In this document: positions 16,700 through 25,517 of the stretch, one piece after another
Layout: each line of letters begins with the position of its first letter
Numbering within the stretch: position 1 is the stretch's first letter
From: Burkholderiaceae bacterium
GTDB lineage: Bacteria > Pseudomonadota > Gammaproteobacteria > Burkholderiales > Burkholderiaceae_E
Assembly: GCA_023954045.1 (NCBI GenBank)
Contig: JAMLIR010000003.1
Coordinates: 1 to 64,000, forward strand
Direction: 5' to 3'
Length of the DNA stretch: 64,000 bases
Position numbers and translations under genes: made by a program
The notes under the pieces: generated by a model
Told to the model about the DNA's origin: nothing
What the model saw: the letters and a program-made list of their open reading frames with translations, nothing else
Databases searched by the model: none

Positions 16700-17635
16700 T
16701 CAGCCGGCGATCGTTTCGTAGACCAGCGTCGCCGCGGCCAGGTCCTCGAGCGCCGTGCCCACCGACTTGAACACGGTCCGCGCTTCGCGGTCGCGCCGCC
16801 CCGGCGCCTCGCCGCGCGCGAGCGCGGCCAGCGTGCCGCGGACGTCGGCGCGTGCGAACACGCCACGCGACAGCGGGCCGAGCAGCTCGCCGCTCTTCTG
16901 CAGCGCCTCGTCGGTGTCGACGTAGAGCGCGGCGCCGGCGAAGCAGTCGTCGTCGGCCTCGCGCATCCCTGGCGTGAAGCTGCCGATCAGGTCGAGGTGG
17001 CTGCCGGCGCGCAGCCAGCGGCCGCGCACGATCGGCTCGGCGGCCAGCGTCGCGCAGCTGACGATGTCGGCTTGCGCGACTGCGGCGCCGAGGTCGGCCG
17101 CCGCCGCCGCCTCGAAGCCTTGCGCGCGCAATTCGGCGGCCAGCGCCTGCGCGGCCTCGCCGCGCCGCGCCCAGACGGTGACGCGCTCGATCGGGCGCAC
17201 CGTGCGATACGCCGTCGGCAGCAGCCGCGCGACGGCGCCCGCGCCGACCACGAGCAGGTGCCGCGCGTCCTCGCGCGCGAGCCAGGACGCGGCGAGCGCC
17301 GAAGCGGCCGCGGTGCGGCGCGACGTGATCACGCTGCCGTCGAGCAGCGCCAGCGGCACGCCGGTCACCGCGTCGAACAGCAGGTACACCGCGTGCAGGC
17401 CCGGCAGGCCGCGCGCCGCATTGCCGGGCGCGACGTTGACGGTCTTGATGCCGTAGTGGCGCGCGGTCCACGCGGGCATGATCAGCGAGGTGAGCGCGCT
17501 GCCGTCGGGCGCGGCGATCTCGTGCGCGTGGCGCGGCGGCACCTCGCAGCCGGCGGCGAACATCGCGCGCAGCGCCGCGACCAGGCGCCCGAACGGCAGC
17601 GCGTCCCGCGTGGCCTGCGCGTCGAAGATCCTCAT
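16700..17635 (-). CDS. Ornithine cyclodeaminase/mu-crystallin family protein
   Basis: A 311-residue NAD(P)-binding protein of the ornithine cyclodeaminase/mu-crystallin family. The central Rossmann motif is LLVVGAGAVARLL (about residues 125-137). The N-terminal region has MPAWTARHYGIKTVNV, where the lysine corresponds to the conserved active-site lysine. Members include cyclodeaminases, imine reductases and alanine/opine dehydrogenases, so substrate cannot be read off. It ends the minus-strand sulfolactate-type operon, 22 bases after the Ldh2-family gene. It could reduce an oxoacid or imine made by the neighbouring dehydrogenases. Confidence 0.82.
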   Translation of the reverse strand: MRIFDAQATRDALPFGRLVAALRAMFAAGCEVPPRHAHEIAAPDGSALTSLIMPAWTARHYGIKTVNVAPGNAARGLPGLHAVYLLFDAVTGVPLALLDGSVITSRRTAAASALAASWLAREDARHLLVVGAGAVARLLPTAYRTVRPIERVTVWARRGEAAQALAAELRAQGFEAAAAADLGAAVAQADIVSCATLAAEPIVRGRWLRAGSHLDLIGSFTPGMREADDDCFAGAALYVDTDEALQKSGELLGPLSRGVFARADVRGTLAALARGEAPGRRDREARTVFKSVGTALEDLAAATLVYETIAG

Positions 17636-17657
17636 CGGCCGGGGCCGTGCCGCGCGC

Positions 17658-18659
17658 TCATCCGGCCAGGGCCTCGAGCTGCGCGAGCAGGGGCGACGCG
17701 ACTTCGATGCCGTCGGCTTCGGCGCGCCGGGCGAGATCCACGCGCCGTTGCCCGGGCAGGCGCACCTCGGGGTCGAGCAGCATCGTCGCGACCAGGGTCT
17801 CGATGCGCTCGTGGAAGACGTCGTTGCCGGCCAGCGCGTCCGGGTCGATGACCAGGAAGGCCTGGCCGATGCGCGGGCGGTTGCCTTCGTCGGTGAAGAA
17901 CGAGTCGGCCTCGAAGCCGAACGCGGCGCCGGTCAGCGCGCAGCAGATCAGCTCGACCATCAGCGCGAGCATCGCGCCCTTGACGCCGCCGGCCGGCAGC
18001 ATCATCCCCTCGAGGCCTGCCTTCGGGTCGGTGGTCGGGTTGCCGTCCTTGTCGAGCGCCCAGCCCGCCGGGATCGGCTTGCCCTCGCGCGCGGCGACCA
18101 TCAGCCTGCCGCGCGCGACTTCGGACAGCGACAGGTCGATCGTGAGCGCCGGCGCACCGCGGCGCGGGAAGACCGCCGCGATCGGATTGGTGCCGAAGAT
18201 CGCACGCCGGCCGCCCCAGGCGGGCATCGCCGCCGGCGAATTGCCGAACGCGAGCCCGACCATGCCGGCGTCCGCAACCGGCTCGAGGTGCCAGGCCGCC
18301 GCACCGAAGTGGTGGCTGCGCGTGACGCCCGCGAACGCGGCGCCTGCCGCCCGCGCGCGCGCGATCGCTTCGCGCACCGCCAGCGCGCACGCGGGAAACG
18401 CGAGGCCCTCGTCGGCGTCGACCAGGCAGGCCGCGGCGCGCGAGCGCACGACCGTCGGCTGCGCGGCGCCGTTGACGCGGCCGCGGCGCAGGTGCCCCGC
18501 GTATTGCACGACGCGGGCCAGCCCGTGCGAGCCCAGTCCCTGCGCCTCGGCAGCCACGAGCGCGTGCGCGGTGACGCGCGCCATCCCGGGCGCGGCGCCG
18601 GCCCGCTGCAACGCGGCGGCGGCGAGTTCGTTCAGTCGTTCGACGGACAGTCGGGGCAT
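17658..18659 (-). CDS. comC: Malate/L-lactate dehydrogenase (LDH2) family, probable (R)-sulfolactate dehydrogenase
   Basis: A 333-residue protein of the LDH2/MDH2 family, which is unrelated to Rossmann-fold lactate dehydrogenases and uses NAD(P). Typical family blocks are HGLARVVQYAGHLRRGRVN, RSHHFGAAAWHLEPV and GGRRAIFGTNPIAAVFP. Known members include ComC, the sulfolactate dehydrogenase that pairs with SlcC to interconvert sulfolactate enantiomers through sulfopyruvate. The assignment to ComC rests on the adjacent SlcC-like and SuyAB-like genes. Alternatives are ureidoglycolate, malate or a sugar-acid dehydrogenase. Confidence 0.7.
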   Translation of the reverse strand: MPRLSVERLNELAAAALQRAGAAPGMARVTAHALVAAEAQGLGSHGLARVVQYAGHLRRGRVNGAAQPTVVRSRAAACLVDADEGLAFPACALAVREAIARARAAGAAFAGVTRSHHFGAAAWHLEPVADAGMVGLAFGNSPAAMPAWGGRRAIFGTNPIAAVFPRRGAPALTIDLSLSEVARGRLMVAAREGKPIPAGWALDKDGNPTTDPKAGLEGMMLPAGGVKGAMLALMVELICCALTGAAFGFEADSFFTDEGNRPRIGQAFLVIDPDALAGNDVFHERIETLVATMLLDPEVRLPGQRRVDLARRAEADGIEVASPLLAQLEALAG

Positions 18660-18708
18660 GCGTGCTCCGCGGGGAAGTTCGCAGTATGGGAGCGCGTCGG
18701 GGCGCGCG

Positions 18709-19644
18709 CTAGGCCAGGAAGAACGCCCGGATCCGCTCGGCGATCAGCGAGCTGACCCGCTCGTTCGACTCGCGGGTGACGCCGCCGATGTGCGGCGTGA
18801 GGATCAGGTTCGGCGCGCCGGCGAGCGGTGAACCCGCTCGCAGCGGCTCGTCGTCGAAGACGTCGAGCGCCGCGCCGCCGAGCCGCCCCGCGCGCAGCGC
18901 CTGCGCCAGCGCCGCCTCGTCGACGACGCCGCCGCGCGCGGTGTTGACCAGCACCGCATCGGGCTTCATCCGCGCGAGGCGTGCGGCGCCGATCAGGCCG
19001 CGGGTCGAGTCGGTGAGCGGCACGTGCAGGCTGACCACGTCGGCCTCGGCAAGCAGCGCGTCGAGCTCGCGCCGGCCGACGCCGCTCGCGGCCCACGCAG
19101 CCTCGTCGGGCGCCAGCGCGGGATCGTGGCCGAGCACGCGCATCCCGAGGCCCTGCGCGAGCTTCGCGGTCATCCGGCCGATCCCGCCGAAGCCGACCAG
19201 CCCGAGCGTCTTGCCCGCGGTCTCGCGGCCCTGCGACATCCGCGCGCGCGGCCACTGGCCCGCGGCGACCTCGGCACTCGACAGGTAGGCGCCGCGCAGC
19301 AGCACCATGGCGGTCGCGACCACGTACTCGGCGACCGCCAGGCTGTTGGCGCCGGTGGCCGGGAACACCGCGATGCCGGCCGCCTCGCAGGCGGCCACGT
19401 CGATGTTGTCCAGCCCGACGCCGAGCCGGCCGACCGCGCGCATCCGCGGCGCGGCCGCGAGCACTTCGCGGTCGACGCGGGTGCGATTGCGCACGACCAG
19501 CGCATCGGCGGCCGCGACGCGCGCGAGCAGCCCCGCGCGGTCGTCGACCAGTTCCGGCGCGTAGTCGACGTCGAACGCGTCGCGCAGCGCCTCGACCGCG
19601 GGCAGGTCCATGAACTCGCTGATCACGATGCGCGTCATGGACAC
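18709..19644 (-). CDS. slcC: D-2-hydroxyacid dehydrogenase, probable (S)-sulfolactate dehydrogenase
   Basis: A 311-residue protein of the SerA-like D-2-hydroxyacid dehydrogenase family. The NAD-binding motif is LGLVGFGGIGRMTAKLA. The catalytic triad residues are visible: Arg in NTARGG, Glu in DVFDDEPL and His in LTPHIGGVT. The N-terminal RNRTRVD and RLGVGLDNID blocks fit the subgroup that contains (S)-sulfolactate dehydrogenase (SlcC) of Chromohalobacter. The neighbours are SuyAB-like sulfo-lyase subunits upstream and a ComC-like enzyme downstream. A general phosphoglycerate or hydroxyacid dehydrogenase remains possible. Confidence 0.7.
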   Translation of the reverse strand: MSMTRIVISEFMDLPAVEALRDAFDVDYAPELVDDRAGLLARVAAADALVVRNRTRVDREVLAAAPRMRAVGRLGVGLDNIDVAACEAAGIAVFPATGANSLAVAEYVVATAMVLLRGAYLSSAEVAAGQWPRARMSQGRETAGKTLGLVGFGGIGRMTAKLAQGLGMRVLGHDPALAPDEAAWAASGVGRRELDALLAEADVVSLHVPLTDSTRGLIGAARLARMKPDAVLVNTARGGVVDEAALAQALRAGRLGGAALDVFDDEPLRAGSPLAGAPNLILTPHIGGVTRESNERVSSLIAERIRAFFLA

Positions 19645-19705
19645 TGCTCCGCGTCGACGCGCCGCGCGCGCCCGGCGGGATGTCGCGCGGCGCCTGCCGC
19701 CCCGG

Positions 19706-20881
19706 TCACGCCGACTCGTGGATGCGCGTGAGCACGAACTCGCGGTGGCCGAGCGCCTCGGCCGCGGTCCAGCGCCCGTTGGCCGTCGCGAGCATCGCCT
19801 CGAGCAGCTTGTCGCCGGTCTGGTCCAGCGTCATCTCGCGCTGCAGCAGCCCCGAGCAGTCGACGTCGACGTGCTCGCTCATCAGTCGCACCGTGCGCGG
19901 GTTCGCGCACAGCTTGATGACGGGCAGGATCGGGTTGCCGATCACGTTGCCCTGGCCGGTGGGGAAGAAGTGCACGACGTAGCCCGAGGCCGCGCACAGG
20001 GTCACCATCTCGGCGGCCGCCGACGACGAGTCCATGAACCACAGCCCCGGGTGCGTCGGCTCCTCGGCCTTGTCGAGCACGCCGTCGACCGTGCACTTCT
20101 TGCCGATCTTCTGGATGTTGCCGAGCGCCTTCTCCTCGATCGTCGTCAGGCCGCCGGCGATGTTGCCCTTGGTCGGCTGCGACTCGGACAGGTCGCTGGT
20201 CTTCCAGCGGTTGATCATGTCCTGGTAGCGGTCGAACATGAACATGAAGCGCTCGCGCACCTGGTCGTTGGCGCAGCGCGCCGCGACGAAGCTCTCGCCG
20301 CCGGTGATCTCGGAGGTCTCGCCGAAGCACAGCGTCGTGCCCAGCGGGTGCAGCTTGTCGAACGCGTTGCCGACGGTGGGGTTCGAGCCGCAGCCCGAGG
20401 TCGTGTCCGATTCGCCGCACTTGGTGGACACCCACAGGTCGCTGATCGGGCACTCGACGCGATGCAGCGCGGTCGCGTGCTGGACGAACTGCTTCGCGGC
20501 CATCGACGCGCGCCTGATCGTCTCGTGGTCGCCGTGGCCCTCGATGCCGAAGCCGACGACCGGCTTGCCGGTCTTCGCGATGCCGTCGACGACCTTCTTC
20601 GTCCAGCCGTCCTCGATGCCGATCACCACCACCGCGGCGACGTTCGGGTTCGACCCGGTGCCGATCAGCGTGCGGAAGTGCAGGTCGAGGTCGGGGCCGA
20701 ATTGCAAGCGTCCATAGGGATGCGGGATCGCGAGCGTTCCCTTGATCGCGGTGGCGACCGCTTCGGCGGCGGCGTTGGACAGGTCGTCCAGCGGCAGGAT
20801 GATCACGTGGTTGCGCACGCCGGCGCGGCCATTCTCGCGGCGATAGCCCCAGAAGGTGGTGTTCTTGTCGATCACTGGCAT
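19706..20881 (-). CDS. suyB: UxaA-family lyase large subunit, probable (2R)-sulfolactate sulfo-lyase beta subunit
   Basis: A 391-residue protein of the altronate/galactarate dehydratase (UxaA) family. It opens [20 protein letters not shown] and carries the cysteine-bearing [17 protein letters not shown] and [18 protein letters not shown] blocks of the family. The size of about 42 kDa, a separate small SAF-domain partner upstream and two hydroxyacid dehydrogenases downstream match the SuyAB layout, in which sulfolactate is split to pyruvate and sulfite. Cysteines probably bind iron. A sugar-acid dehydratase is the main alternative. Confidence 0.75.
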   Translation of the reverse strand: MPVIDKNTTFWGYRRENGRAGVRNHVIILPLDDLSNAAAEAVATAIKGTLAIPHPYGRLQFGPDLDLHFRTLIGTGSNPNVAAVVVIGIEDGWTKKVVDGIAKTGKPVVGFGIEGHGDHETIRRASMAAKQFVQHATALHRVECPISDLWVSTKCGESDTTSGCGSNPTVGNAFDKLHPLGTTLCFGETSEITGGESFVAARCANDQVRERFMFMFDRYQDMINRWKTSDLSESQPTKGNIAGGLTTIEEKALGNIQKIGKKCTVDGVLDKAEEPTHPGLWFMDSSSAAAEMVTLCAASGYVVHFFPTGQGNVIGNPILPVIKLCANPRTVRLMSEHVDVDCSGLLQREMTLDQTGDKLLEAMLATANGRWTAAEALGHREFVLTRIHESA

Positions 20882-20921
20882 TTGACGGTCTCTTTCGGTT
20901 GGATGGCGACGCGACGGCTGC

Positions 20922-21203
20922 TCACCAGCGCTTGGTCTTGATGTTGTGCACGTGGGCGTGCTCGCCGGCCTTGATCGGCGCGACCACCTTGCCGATGTCG
21001 ACGCCGTACTTGTAGACGGTGTCGCCGACGGCCATGTCCTTCAGCGCGACCTTGTGGCCGATCGGGATGTCCTGGGTGGCCTTGACGGTGATCGTCTTGT
21101 CCTCGTCCATGATCCAGGCGTTGAGCTGCGTGCCGGCCTTGATGCCTTCGACGACCGCCACCGCGACGGTGTCCTTGGCGTCGTGCAATACGACGTGAAT
21201 CAT
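20922..21203 (-). CDS. suyA: SAF-domain small subunit, probable (2R)-sulfolactate sulfo-lyase alpha subunit
   Basis: A 93-residue protein equivalent to the N-terminal SAF domain of UxaA-type lyases, here a separate gene as in suyA. Conserved blocks are [27 protein letters not shown] and the C-terminal [15 protein letters not shown] at 21203 is chosen because AAGGAG lies eight bases upstream; the frame stays open further but has no support there. It is the first gene of the minus-strand operon and sits 40 bases before suyB. A promoter with an overlapping palindrome precedes it at 21277-21315. Confidence 0.77.
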   Translation of the reverse strand: MIHVVLHDAKDTVAVAVVEGIKAGTQLNAWIMDEDKTITVKATQDIPIGHKVALKDMAVGDTVYKYGVDIGKVVAPIKAGEHAHVHNIKTKRW

Positions 21204-21276
21204 TCTTCGCTCCTTGGGAAGGGTCGGTCGAGCCTCGCGCCCGGACGTCGGGTGGGGCCCTGCTGATTGCCGCGCA

Positions 21277-21305
21277 ATCGTATTCCTGCTGGGCAGGCAA
21301 GTCAA
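21277..21305 (-). promoter_or_regulatory. Predicted sigma-70-type promoter of suyAB
   Basis: Read on the minus strand, TTGACT (21300-21305) and TACGAT (21277-21282) are separated by 17 bases. The -35 matches five of six consensus bases and the -10 four of six. The predicted start lies about 65 bases before suyA. Confidence 0.5.
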
Positions 21306-21315
21306 CTAGATGACT
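21300..21315. promoter_or_regulatory. Near-palindrome overlapping the suyAB -35, likely GntR operator
   Basis: The 16 bases AGTCAACTAGATGACT are symmetrical at 14 positions, with perfect outer arms AGTCA/TGACT. The site covers the -35 of the minus-strand promoter and lies in the spacer divergent to the GntR gene, as expected for a repressor site. Confidence 0.5.
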
Positions 21316-21436
21316 CAACTCACTTACACGGTTGCGGAATTTGCTGTCAGAATGGCGGAACGAGGTGCCGCCCGCTCCGGGCGCGCCCTGACCGAGCCAG
21401 GCACCGTCCCTCCGGGATGCGGGGCCGGACCCCTGC

Positions 21437-22180
21437 ATGGACAGACACGACGTCATCACCGCGCCCACGGGCGGGCCCATCTTCAAGGAAGTCAAGCGCA
21501 AGATGCTGGCCGCGCTGGCGGCCGGCGAGTGGAAGCCCGGCGAGGCGATCCCGGCCGAACCCCGGCTCGCCGAGCGCTTCGGCATCGCGATCGGCACGCT
21601 TCGCAAGGCGATCGACGAGCTGGTTGCCGAGAACGTGCTGCTGCGCCAGCAGGGGCGCGGCACGTTCGTCGCCACGCACACGCGCGACCGGATGCTGTTC
21701 CTGTTCTTCAACATCATCCGGCACGACGGGGTGAAGGAGTATCCGCAGGTCGAACTGGTGAGCTTCCGCAAGGGGCGCGCCGACGACGAGGCGGCCGAGC
21801 GCCTGCAGCTCGCGCCGCGCGCGCCGGTGTTCGCCTACCGCAATGCACTGCGGCTCGGCGGCAAGCCGGTGATCGTCGACGACATCTCGGTGTCGGCCGA
21901 GCTGTTCGCCGGGCTGACCGCCGAGCGGCTGCGCGAGCGCACCAACACGATCTACCACCTGTACCAGCACGGCTTCGGGCTGTCGGTGGTGCGCACCGCC
22001 GAGACCGTGCGCGCGGTGGGCGCGCCCGCCGACGTTGCGCCGCTGCTCGGCGTGCCCAATGGCGGCCCGCTGCTGCTCATTCGCCGCGTGGCATTCACGC
22101 TGGGCGATCGACCGGTGGAGTTCAGGCGCTCGTACGTGAACACCGCGCGGCACGAATATCAGCGCGAGCCCGGTTACTGA
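21437..22180 (+). CDS. GntR-family regulator with UTRA effector domain (HutC subfamily)
   Basis: A 247-residue regulator. Residues about 10-80 form the winged helix GntR domain (MLAALAAGEWKPGEAIPAEP, then RLAERFGIAIGTLRKAIDEL). Residues about 95-240 form a UTRA ligand-binding domain (LLIRRVAFTLGDRPVEF near the end). It is divergent from suyA and separated from it by 233 bases holding the palindrome at 21300-21315. It most likely represses the sulfolactate-type operon and responds to its substrate. The enolase-superfamily gene starts 12 bases downstream and may be co-transcribed. Confidence 0.85.
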   Translation: MDRHDVITAPTGGPIFKEVKRKMLAALAAGEWKPGEAIPAEPRLAERFGIAIGTLRKAIDELVAENVLLRQQGRGTFVATHTRDRMLFLFFNIIRHDGVKEYPQVELVSFRKGRADDEAAERLQLAPRAPVFAYRNALRLGGKPVIVDDISVSAELFAGLTAERLRERTNTIYHLYQHGFGLSVVRTAETVRAVGAPADVAPLLGVPNGGPLLLIRRVAFTLGDRPVEFRRSYVNTARHEYQREPGY

Positions 22181-22192
22181 GGGGGATCGTCG

Positions 22193-23338
22193 ATGACCGA
22201 CCCGGGCGCGAACTGGAACGCGGCGACGCTCGAGGGCGTCGATGCGTTCGTCTTCCGCGCACCCTGCGAGGTGCCGGTGCGTACGTCGTTCGGCGTGATG
22301 CACGACCGGCCGGCGGTGCTGGTGCGAGTGCGCGACAGCGACGGCGCGCAAGGCTGGGGCGAGATCTGGTGCAACTTCCCGGGCGTCGGCGCGGATCATC
22401 GCGCGGCTCTGGTGCGGACTGTCATGGCGCCCCTGCTGACGGGCGCCGTGCTCGAATCCCCGTCGGTGCTTTCCAGATCACTGCAGCGGCGGCTGGAGGT
22501 GCTGGCGATCCAGAGCGGCGAGTTCGGCCCGATTGCGCAGGCGCTGGCGGGCATCGACCAGGCCCTGTGGGATCTGGCGGCCCGGCGCCTGGGTATGCCG
22601 CTGTGGCGGCTGCTGGGCGGCGAGCGTGGCGCAATCCGCGTTTACGCAAGCGGCCTCGGCCCCGAAGGTGCGCTGCCGGCGGCACTCGCGGCACGCGAGC
22701 GTGGCCATGTGGCATTCAAGTTGAAGGTCGGGTTCGACCGGATCGAGGACTTGCGCCGGCTGAGCGCCCTGCGTGAGGCGCTCGGGGCCGACGCGACGCT
22801 GATGGTGGATGCGAACCAGGCCTGGGACCCGGACACGGCGATGCAACGATGCCCGGAACTGGCTCAGCTCGGTGTACGCTGGATCGAGGAGCCGCTGCGC
22901 GCCGACGCGCCCGCGCAGGCATGGGTTCGGCTCGCCGGACATGCCGGCACCGCGCTGGCCGCTGGCGAGAACCTGATCGGCCGCGCGAGTTTCGAGGCGG
23001 CAATCGACGCCGGGGCACTGGCCGTGCTGCAACCGGACGTCGCGAAGTGGGGAGGCGTCAGCGGCTGTCTCGAGGTGGCTCGCTGCGCACTCGCAGCAGG
23101 CTTGCTCTACTGTCCGCATTACCTCGGTGCCGGTGTCGGCCTGAGGATGTCCGCCCACCTGCTGGCGGCCGCGGGTGGCGGCGGCCTGCTCGAGATCGAT
23201 ACGAATCCGAATCCGCTGCGCGAGCTGACCTGCGACGGCTTGACGCTCGTCCGCGAGGGCACTCTGTCGCTGGGGACCGAGCCCGGAATCGGACCGCCGC
23301 CGGATCTCGGAGCTCTTGCGCGTTTCGCGTACGACTGA
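22193..23338 (+). CDS. Mandelate racemase/muconate lactonizing enzyme family protein (MLE-like)
   Basis: A 381-residue enolase-superfamily enzyme. The KxK motif (Lys176 and Lys178 in FKLKVGF) supplies the catalytic base. Metal ligands follow: Asp206 in VDANQAW, Glu in IEEPL and Glu in AAGEN. The PDVAKWGG and CPHYLG segments end the barrel. The enzyme would abstract the proton next to a carboxylate, giving epimerisation, dehydration or cycloisomerisation. It follows the GntR gene by 12 bases, so it is probably under the same control as the suyAB-type operon. The substrate is unknown. Confidence 0.82.
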   Translation: MTDPGANWNAATLEGVDAFVFRAPCEVPVRTSFGVMHDRPAVLVRVRDSDGAQGWGEIWCNFPGVGADHRAALVRTVMAPLLTGAVLESPSVLSRSLQRRLEVLAIQSGEFGPIAQALAGIDQALWDLAARRLGMPLWRLLGGERGAIRVYASGLGPEGALPAALAARERGHVAFKLKVGFDRIEDLRRLSALREALGADATLMVDANQAWDPDTAMQRCPELAQLGVRWIEEPLRADAPAQAWVRLAGHAGTALAAGENLIGRASFEAAIDAGALAVLQPDVAKWGGVSGCLEVARCALAAGLLYCPHYLGAGVGLRMSAHLLAAAGGGGLLEIDTNPNPLRELTCDGLTLVREGTLSLGTEPGIGPPPDLGALARFAYD

Positions 23339-23799
23339 ACGGCCAGCCGATCGGCCGGTACGAGCCCGGTTTGAAGTGGCGGATGACGTAGATGGGTCAT
23401 CGTTCCCGCAATGGACGGAGAGGATCAGGGGGCCTGCCGGTGACTCCGGCATCGGGACTCGACGTGCGAGAGACCGATTCCCGCGGGCGTGCTGCGGATG
23501 AAGGGCCCATGTGGTGGGCGACCGCTGTACAACCCGGCACGCCACGCGGCCGCATCCTCGCTCCGAAACCGGAGACCGACCGTTCGGTAGCCGGCTAACG
23601 TCGCTCGCGGCCCTCGCCCCAAGTGCCGACGTCGCAGTGGTCACATCCGGAAGGCAATTGAACTGTTCGGGCGCAAAGGTCTGGTCGACACGGCTCGAAC
23701 TGCCGTCCAGCACGCTGTCCGGCGAATCGATTCTCGGGTGCCCCAATGGTCGCGAAGACGGCGCCGCAATTGGCGTCGACCAAGGTCCCGCCGACCCGA
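23339..23799. other. Non-coding stretch of 461 bases, nothing convincing seen
   Basis: No frame here has a ribosome binding site and family-like sequence. A small inverted repeat, GATGAC (23382-23387) with GTCATC (23396-23401), could form a weak hairpin after the enolase-family gene. The stretch lies between two convergent genes and marks the point where base and codon use change, so it may be a junction of an acquired block. Confidence 0.4.
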
Positions 23800-25368
23800 C
23801 TAGCGGCGCTTGGCTCGGCCGCCCTCTTGACGGGAGCCTGCCCGGCCGCTGGCGCTGCGCTTACTGTTCTCGCGTTCCAGCACGCGCGCGAGCTGTCGGG
23901 CGCCTGAGTCGATCTCGCGCTCGTCGAAGGCGCCGAACCCGAACACAAGTCCGGGGGGACGTATCGTGTCGATGCAGTACCGTGACAGGTGAGCGACCTC
24001 GATTCCTGCCTCGGCGGCGTGCGTCGACACACACCGATCGTCGAACTCGGAGTTCAGCCATCCCACTGTCTGAAGGCCTGCCTCGGCCGGCTCAACCGCA
24101 ACGGCGCCCGCCAGCCAGCGCCCCGTCGACAGCAGCAGTGCTTCCATTCGTGTCTCGTAGAGCTTGCGCATCCTTCGCACGTGACGTCCCAGGTGGCCGT
24201 CAAGGATGAATCGCGCCAATACCTGCTGGTCCAGCGGATTGCCATGCCTGCCCGCCAGCGTGCGAACCGCAACGATCGAATCGACGAGCATCGGCGGCGC
24301 GACGATGAAACCCAGGCGAAGTCCCGGAAACAGCACCTTGCTGAAGGTGCCCACGTAGACGACGAACTCGCCGCCATCGAGTCCCTGCAGCGAGGGGATC
24401 GTCTTTCCCGAGAAGCGGTACTCGCTGTCGTAGTCGTCCTCGACGACCCACGCCCTGCGTTCGCGGGCCCACTGAATAAGCGCCAGCCGCCGCGGCAGGG
24501 ACATGACGTGTCCGAGCGGGAACTGTTTCGATGGGCAGACCACCGCAAGTCGTGCCTGCGGAGCAAGCCGGATCGCGCGATCGACGTCGATCCCCTCATG
24601 GTCCACCGGGACCGGGACGGGTTCGAGCCCGGCGCCGCGCAGCGCAGCCAGCGCGCCGGGAAAGCAAGGGTCCTCGATCCAGGCCTTCTCGCCGTGGTTT
24701 CCAATCACGCGCAACAACAGATCCATCGCGTGCTGGGCCCCGGCGGTGATCACGATCTGCTCGGGCGAGCACCGAACCCCGCGCGAAAGCGACGCGTACT
24801 CCGCGATGGCGCGGCGAAGCAGCGGGTCGCCGATCGCGTCGGTTTCTCCGAAGTAACCGGGCTGCTGGCCGGAGCGCCCTGCCTGCCTCAGGAACTTCGT
24901 GTAGAGCCGGATCCAGGCCTGAAGCCGCGCGACGTCCAGCGCGGGGAGATTCGCACGAAACGGGACAGCGGGAATTGCGCGACGGAACGACTCCGGCACG
25001 AATGCGAAGCGGTGGGCGACCTGTGCGGAAGGGCTGCCGTGAACCACTTCAGGTCGGCGACGCGTCGCGGTCAAACGCTCGAATGCATCGGGAACAAGCT
25101 CCGCGACGTAGTGGCCGGAACCGCGTCGCGACTCGACGTAACCCTCTGAATGCAACTGCTCGTAGGCGACAAGGACTGTATTGCGTGCGACTCCGAGCTG
25201 AGCCGACAGTACTCGCGTGGACGGCAGTCGATATCCGGCGGGCATCGCACCGCCGATGACGGCATTGCGGATCCGCTGGTACAGCTCCCGGTGGAGATAC
25301 CCGTCCCTGCGTGACAGCGGGGCAATCGGGAACGCGGGCAGATTCCTTCCTCCGGTTCGGCGCTGCAA
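23800..25368 (-). CDS. MocR/PdxR-family regulator (GntR DNA-binding domain fused to class I aminotransferase fold)
   Basis: A 522-residue MocR-type regulator. Residues about 15-85 are a GntR winged helix (YLHRELYQRIRNAVIGGAMP, then RVLSAQLGVARNTVLVAYEQL). The rest is a fold-type I PLP domain with the PLP-lysine segment YVGTFSKVLFPGLRLGF. TTG at 25368 is chosen because AAGGAG lies five bases upstream. It is divergent from the ABC transporter operon and probably activates or represses it, often in response to an amino compound or PLP adduct. This fits an operon for an amine or amide. Confidence 0.85.
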   Translation of the reverse strand: MQRRTGGRNLPAFPIAPLSRRDGYLHRELYQRIRNAVIGGAMPAGYRLPSTRVLSAQLGVARNTVLVAYEQLHSEGYVESRRGSGHYVAELVPDAFERLTATRRRPEVVHGSPSAQVAHRFAFVPESFRRAIPAVPFRANLPALDVARLQAWIRLYTKFLRQAGRSGQQPGYFGETDAIGDPLLRRAIAEYASLSRGVRCSPEQIVITAGAQHAMDLLLRVIGNHGEKAWIEDPCFPGALAALRGAGLEPVPVPVDHEGIDVDRAIRLAPQARLAVVCPSKQFPLGHVMSLPRRLALIQWARERRAWVVEDDYDSEYRFSGKTIPSLQGLDGGEFVVYVGTFSKVLFPGLRLGFIVAPPMLVDSIVAVRTLAGRHGNPLDQQVLARFILDGHLGRHVRRMRKLYETRMEALLLSTGRWLAGAVAVEPAEAGLQTVGWLNSEFDDRCVSTHAAEAGIEVAHLSRYCIDTIRPPGLVFGFGAFDEREIDSGARQLARVLERENSKRSASGRAGSRQEGGRAKRR

Positions 25369-25400
25369 AGTGGCTCCTTAGATTCTCAAATAAGTGGTGC

Positions 25401-25428
25401 TTGCGGCCGGCCCACATCGCAGCATAAT
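25401..25428 (+). promoter_or_regulatory. Possible promoter of the ABC transporter/amidase-like operon
   Basis: CATAAT at 25423-25428 matches five of six -10 consensus bases. The weak TTGCGG at 25401-25406 lies 16 bases upstream. The poor -35 would fit dependence on the divergent MocR protein. Confidence 0.35.
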
Positions 25429-25517
25429 GCCCGATACGCTGCCACGCGATTACCGCTGCGCGGATCGCGCCCAGTCGACGGGGGCCGCGTCGGCGGAGAA
25501 CAACGAGAGGAGACATC

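Noticed and set aside
25368..25397. Two AAGTGG copies 24 bases apart as a MocR direct-repeat site
   Set aside because: The first copy falls on the start codon region of the MocR gene and the match is only six bases; chance is likely in such a search.
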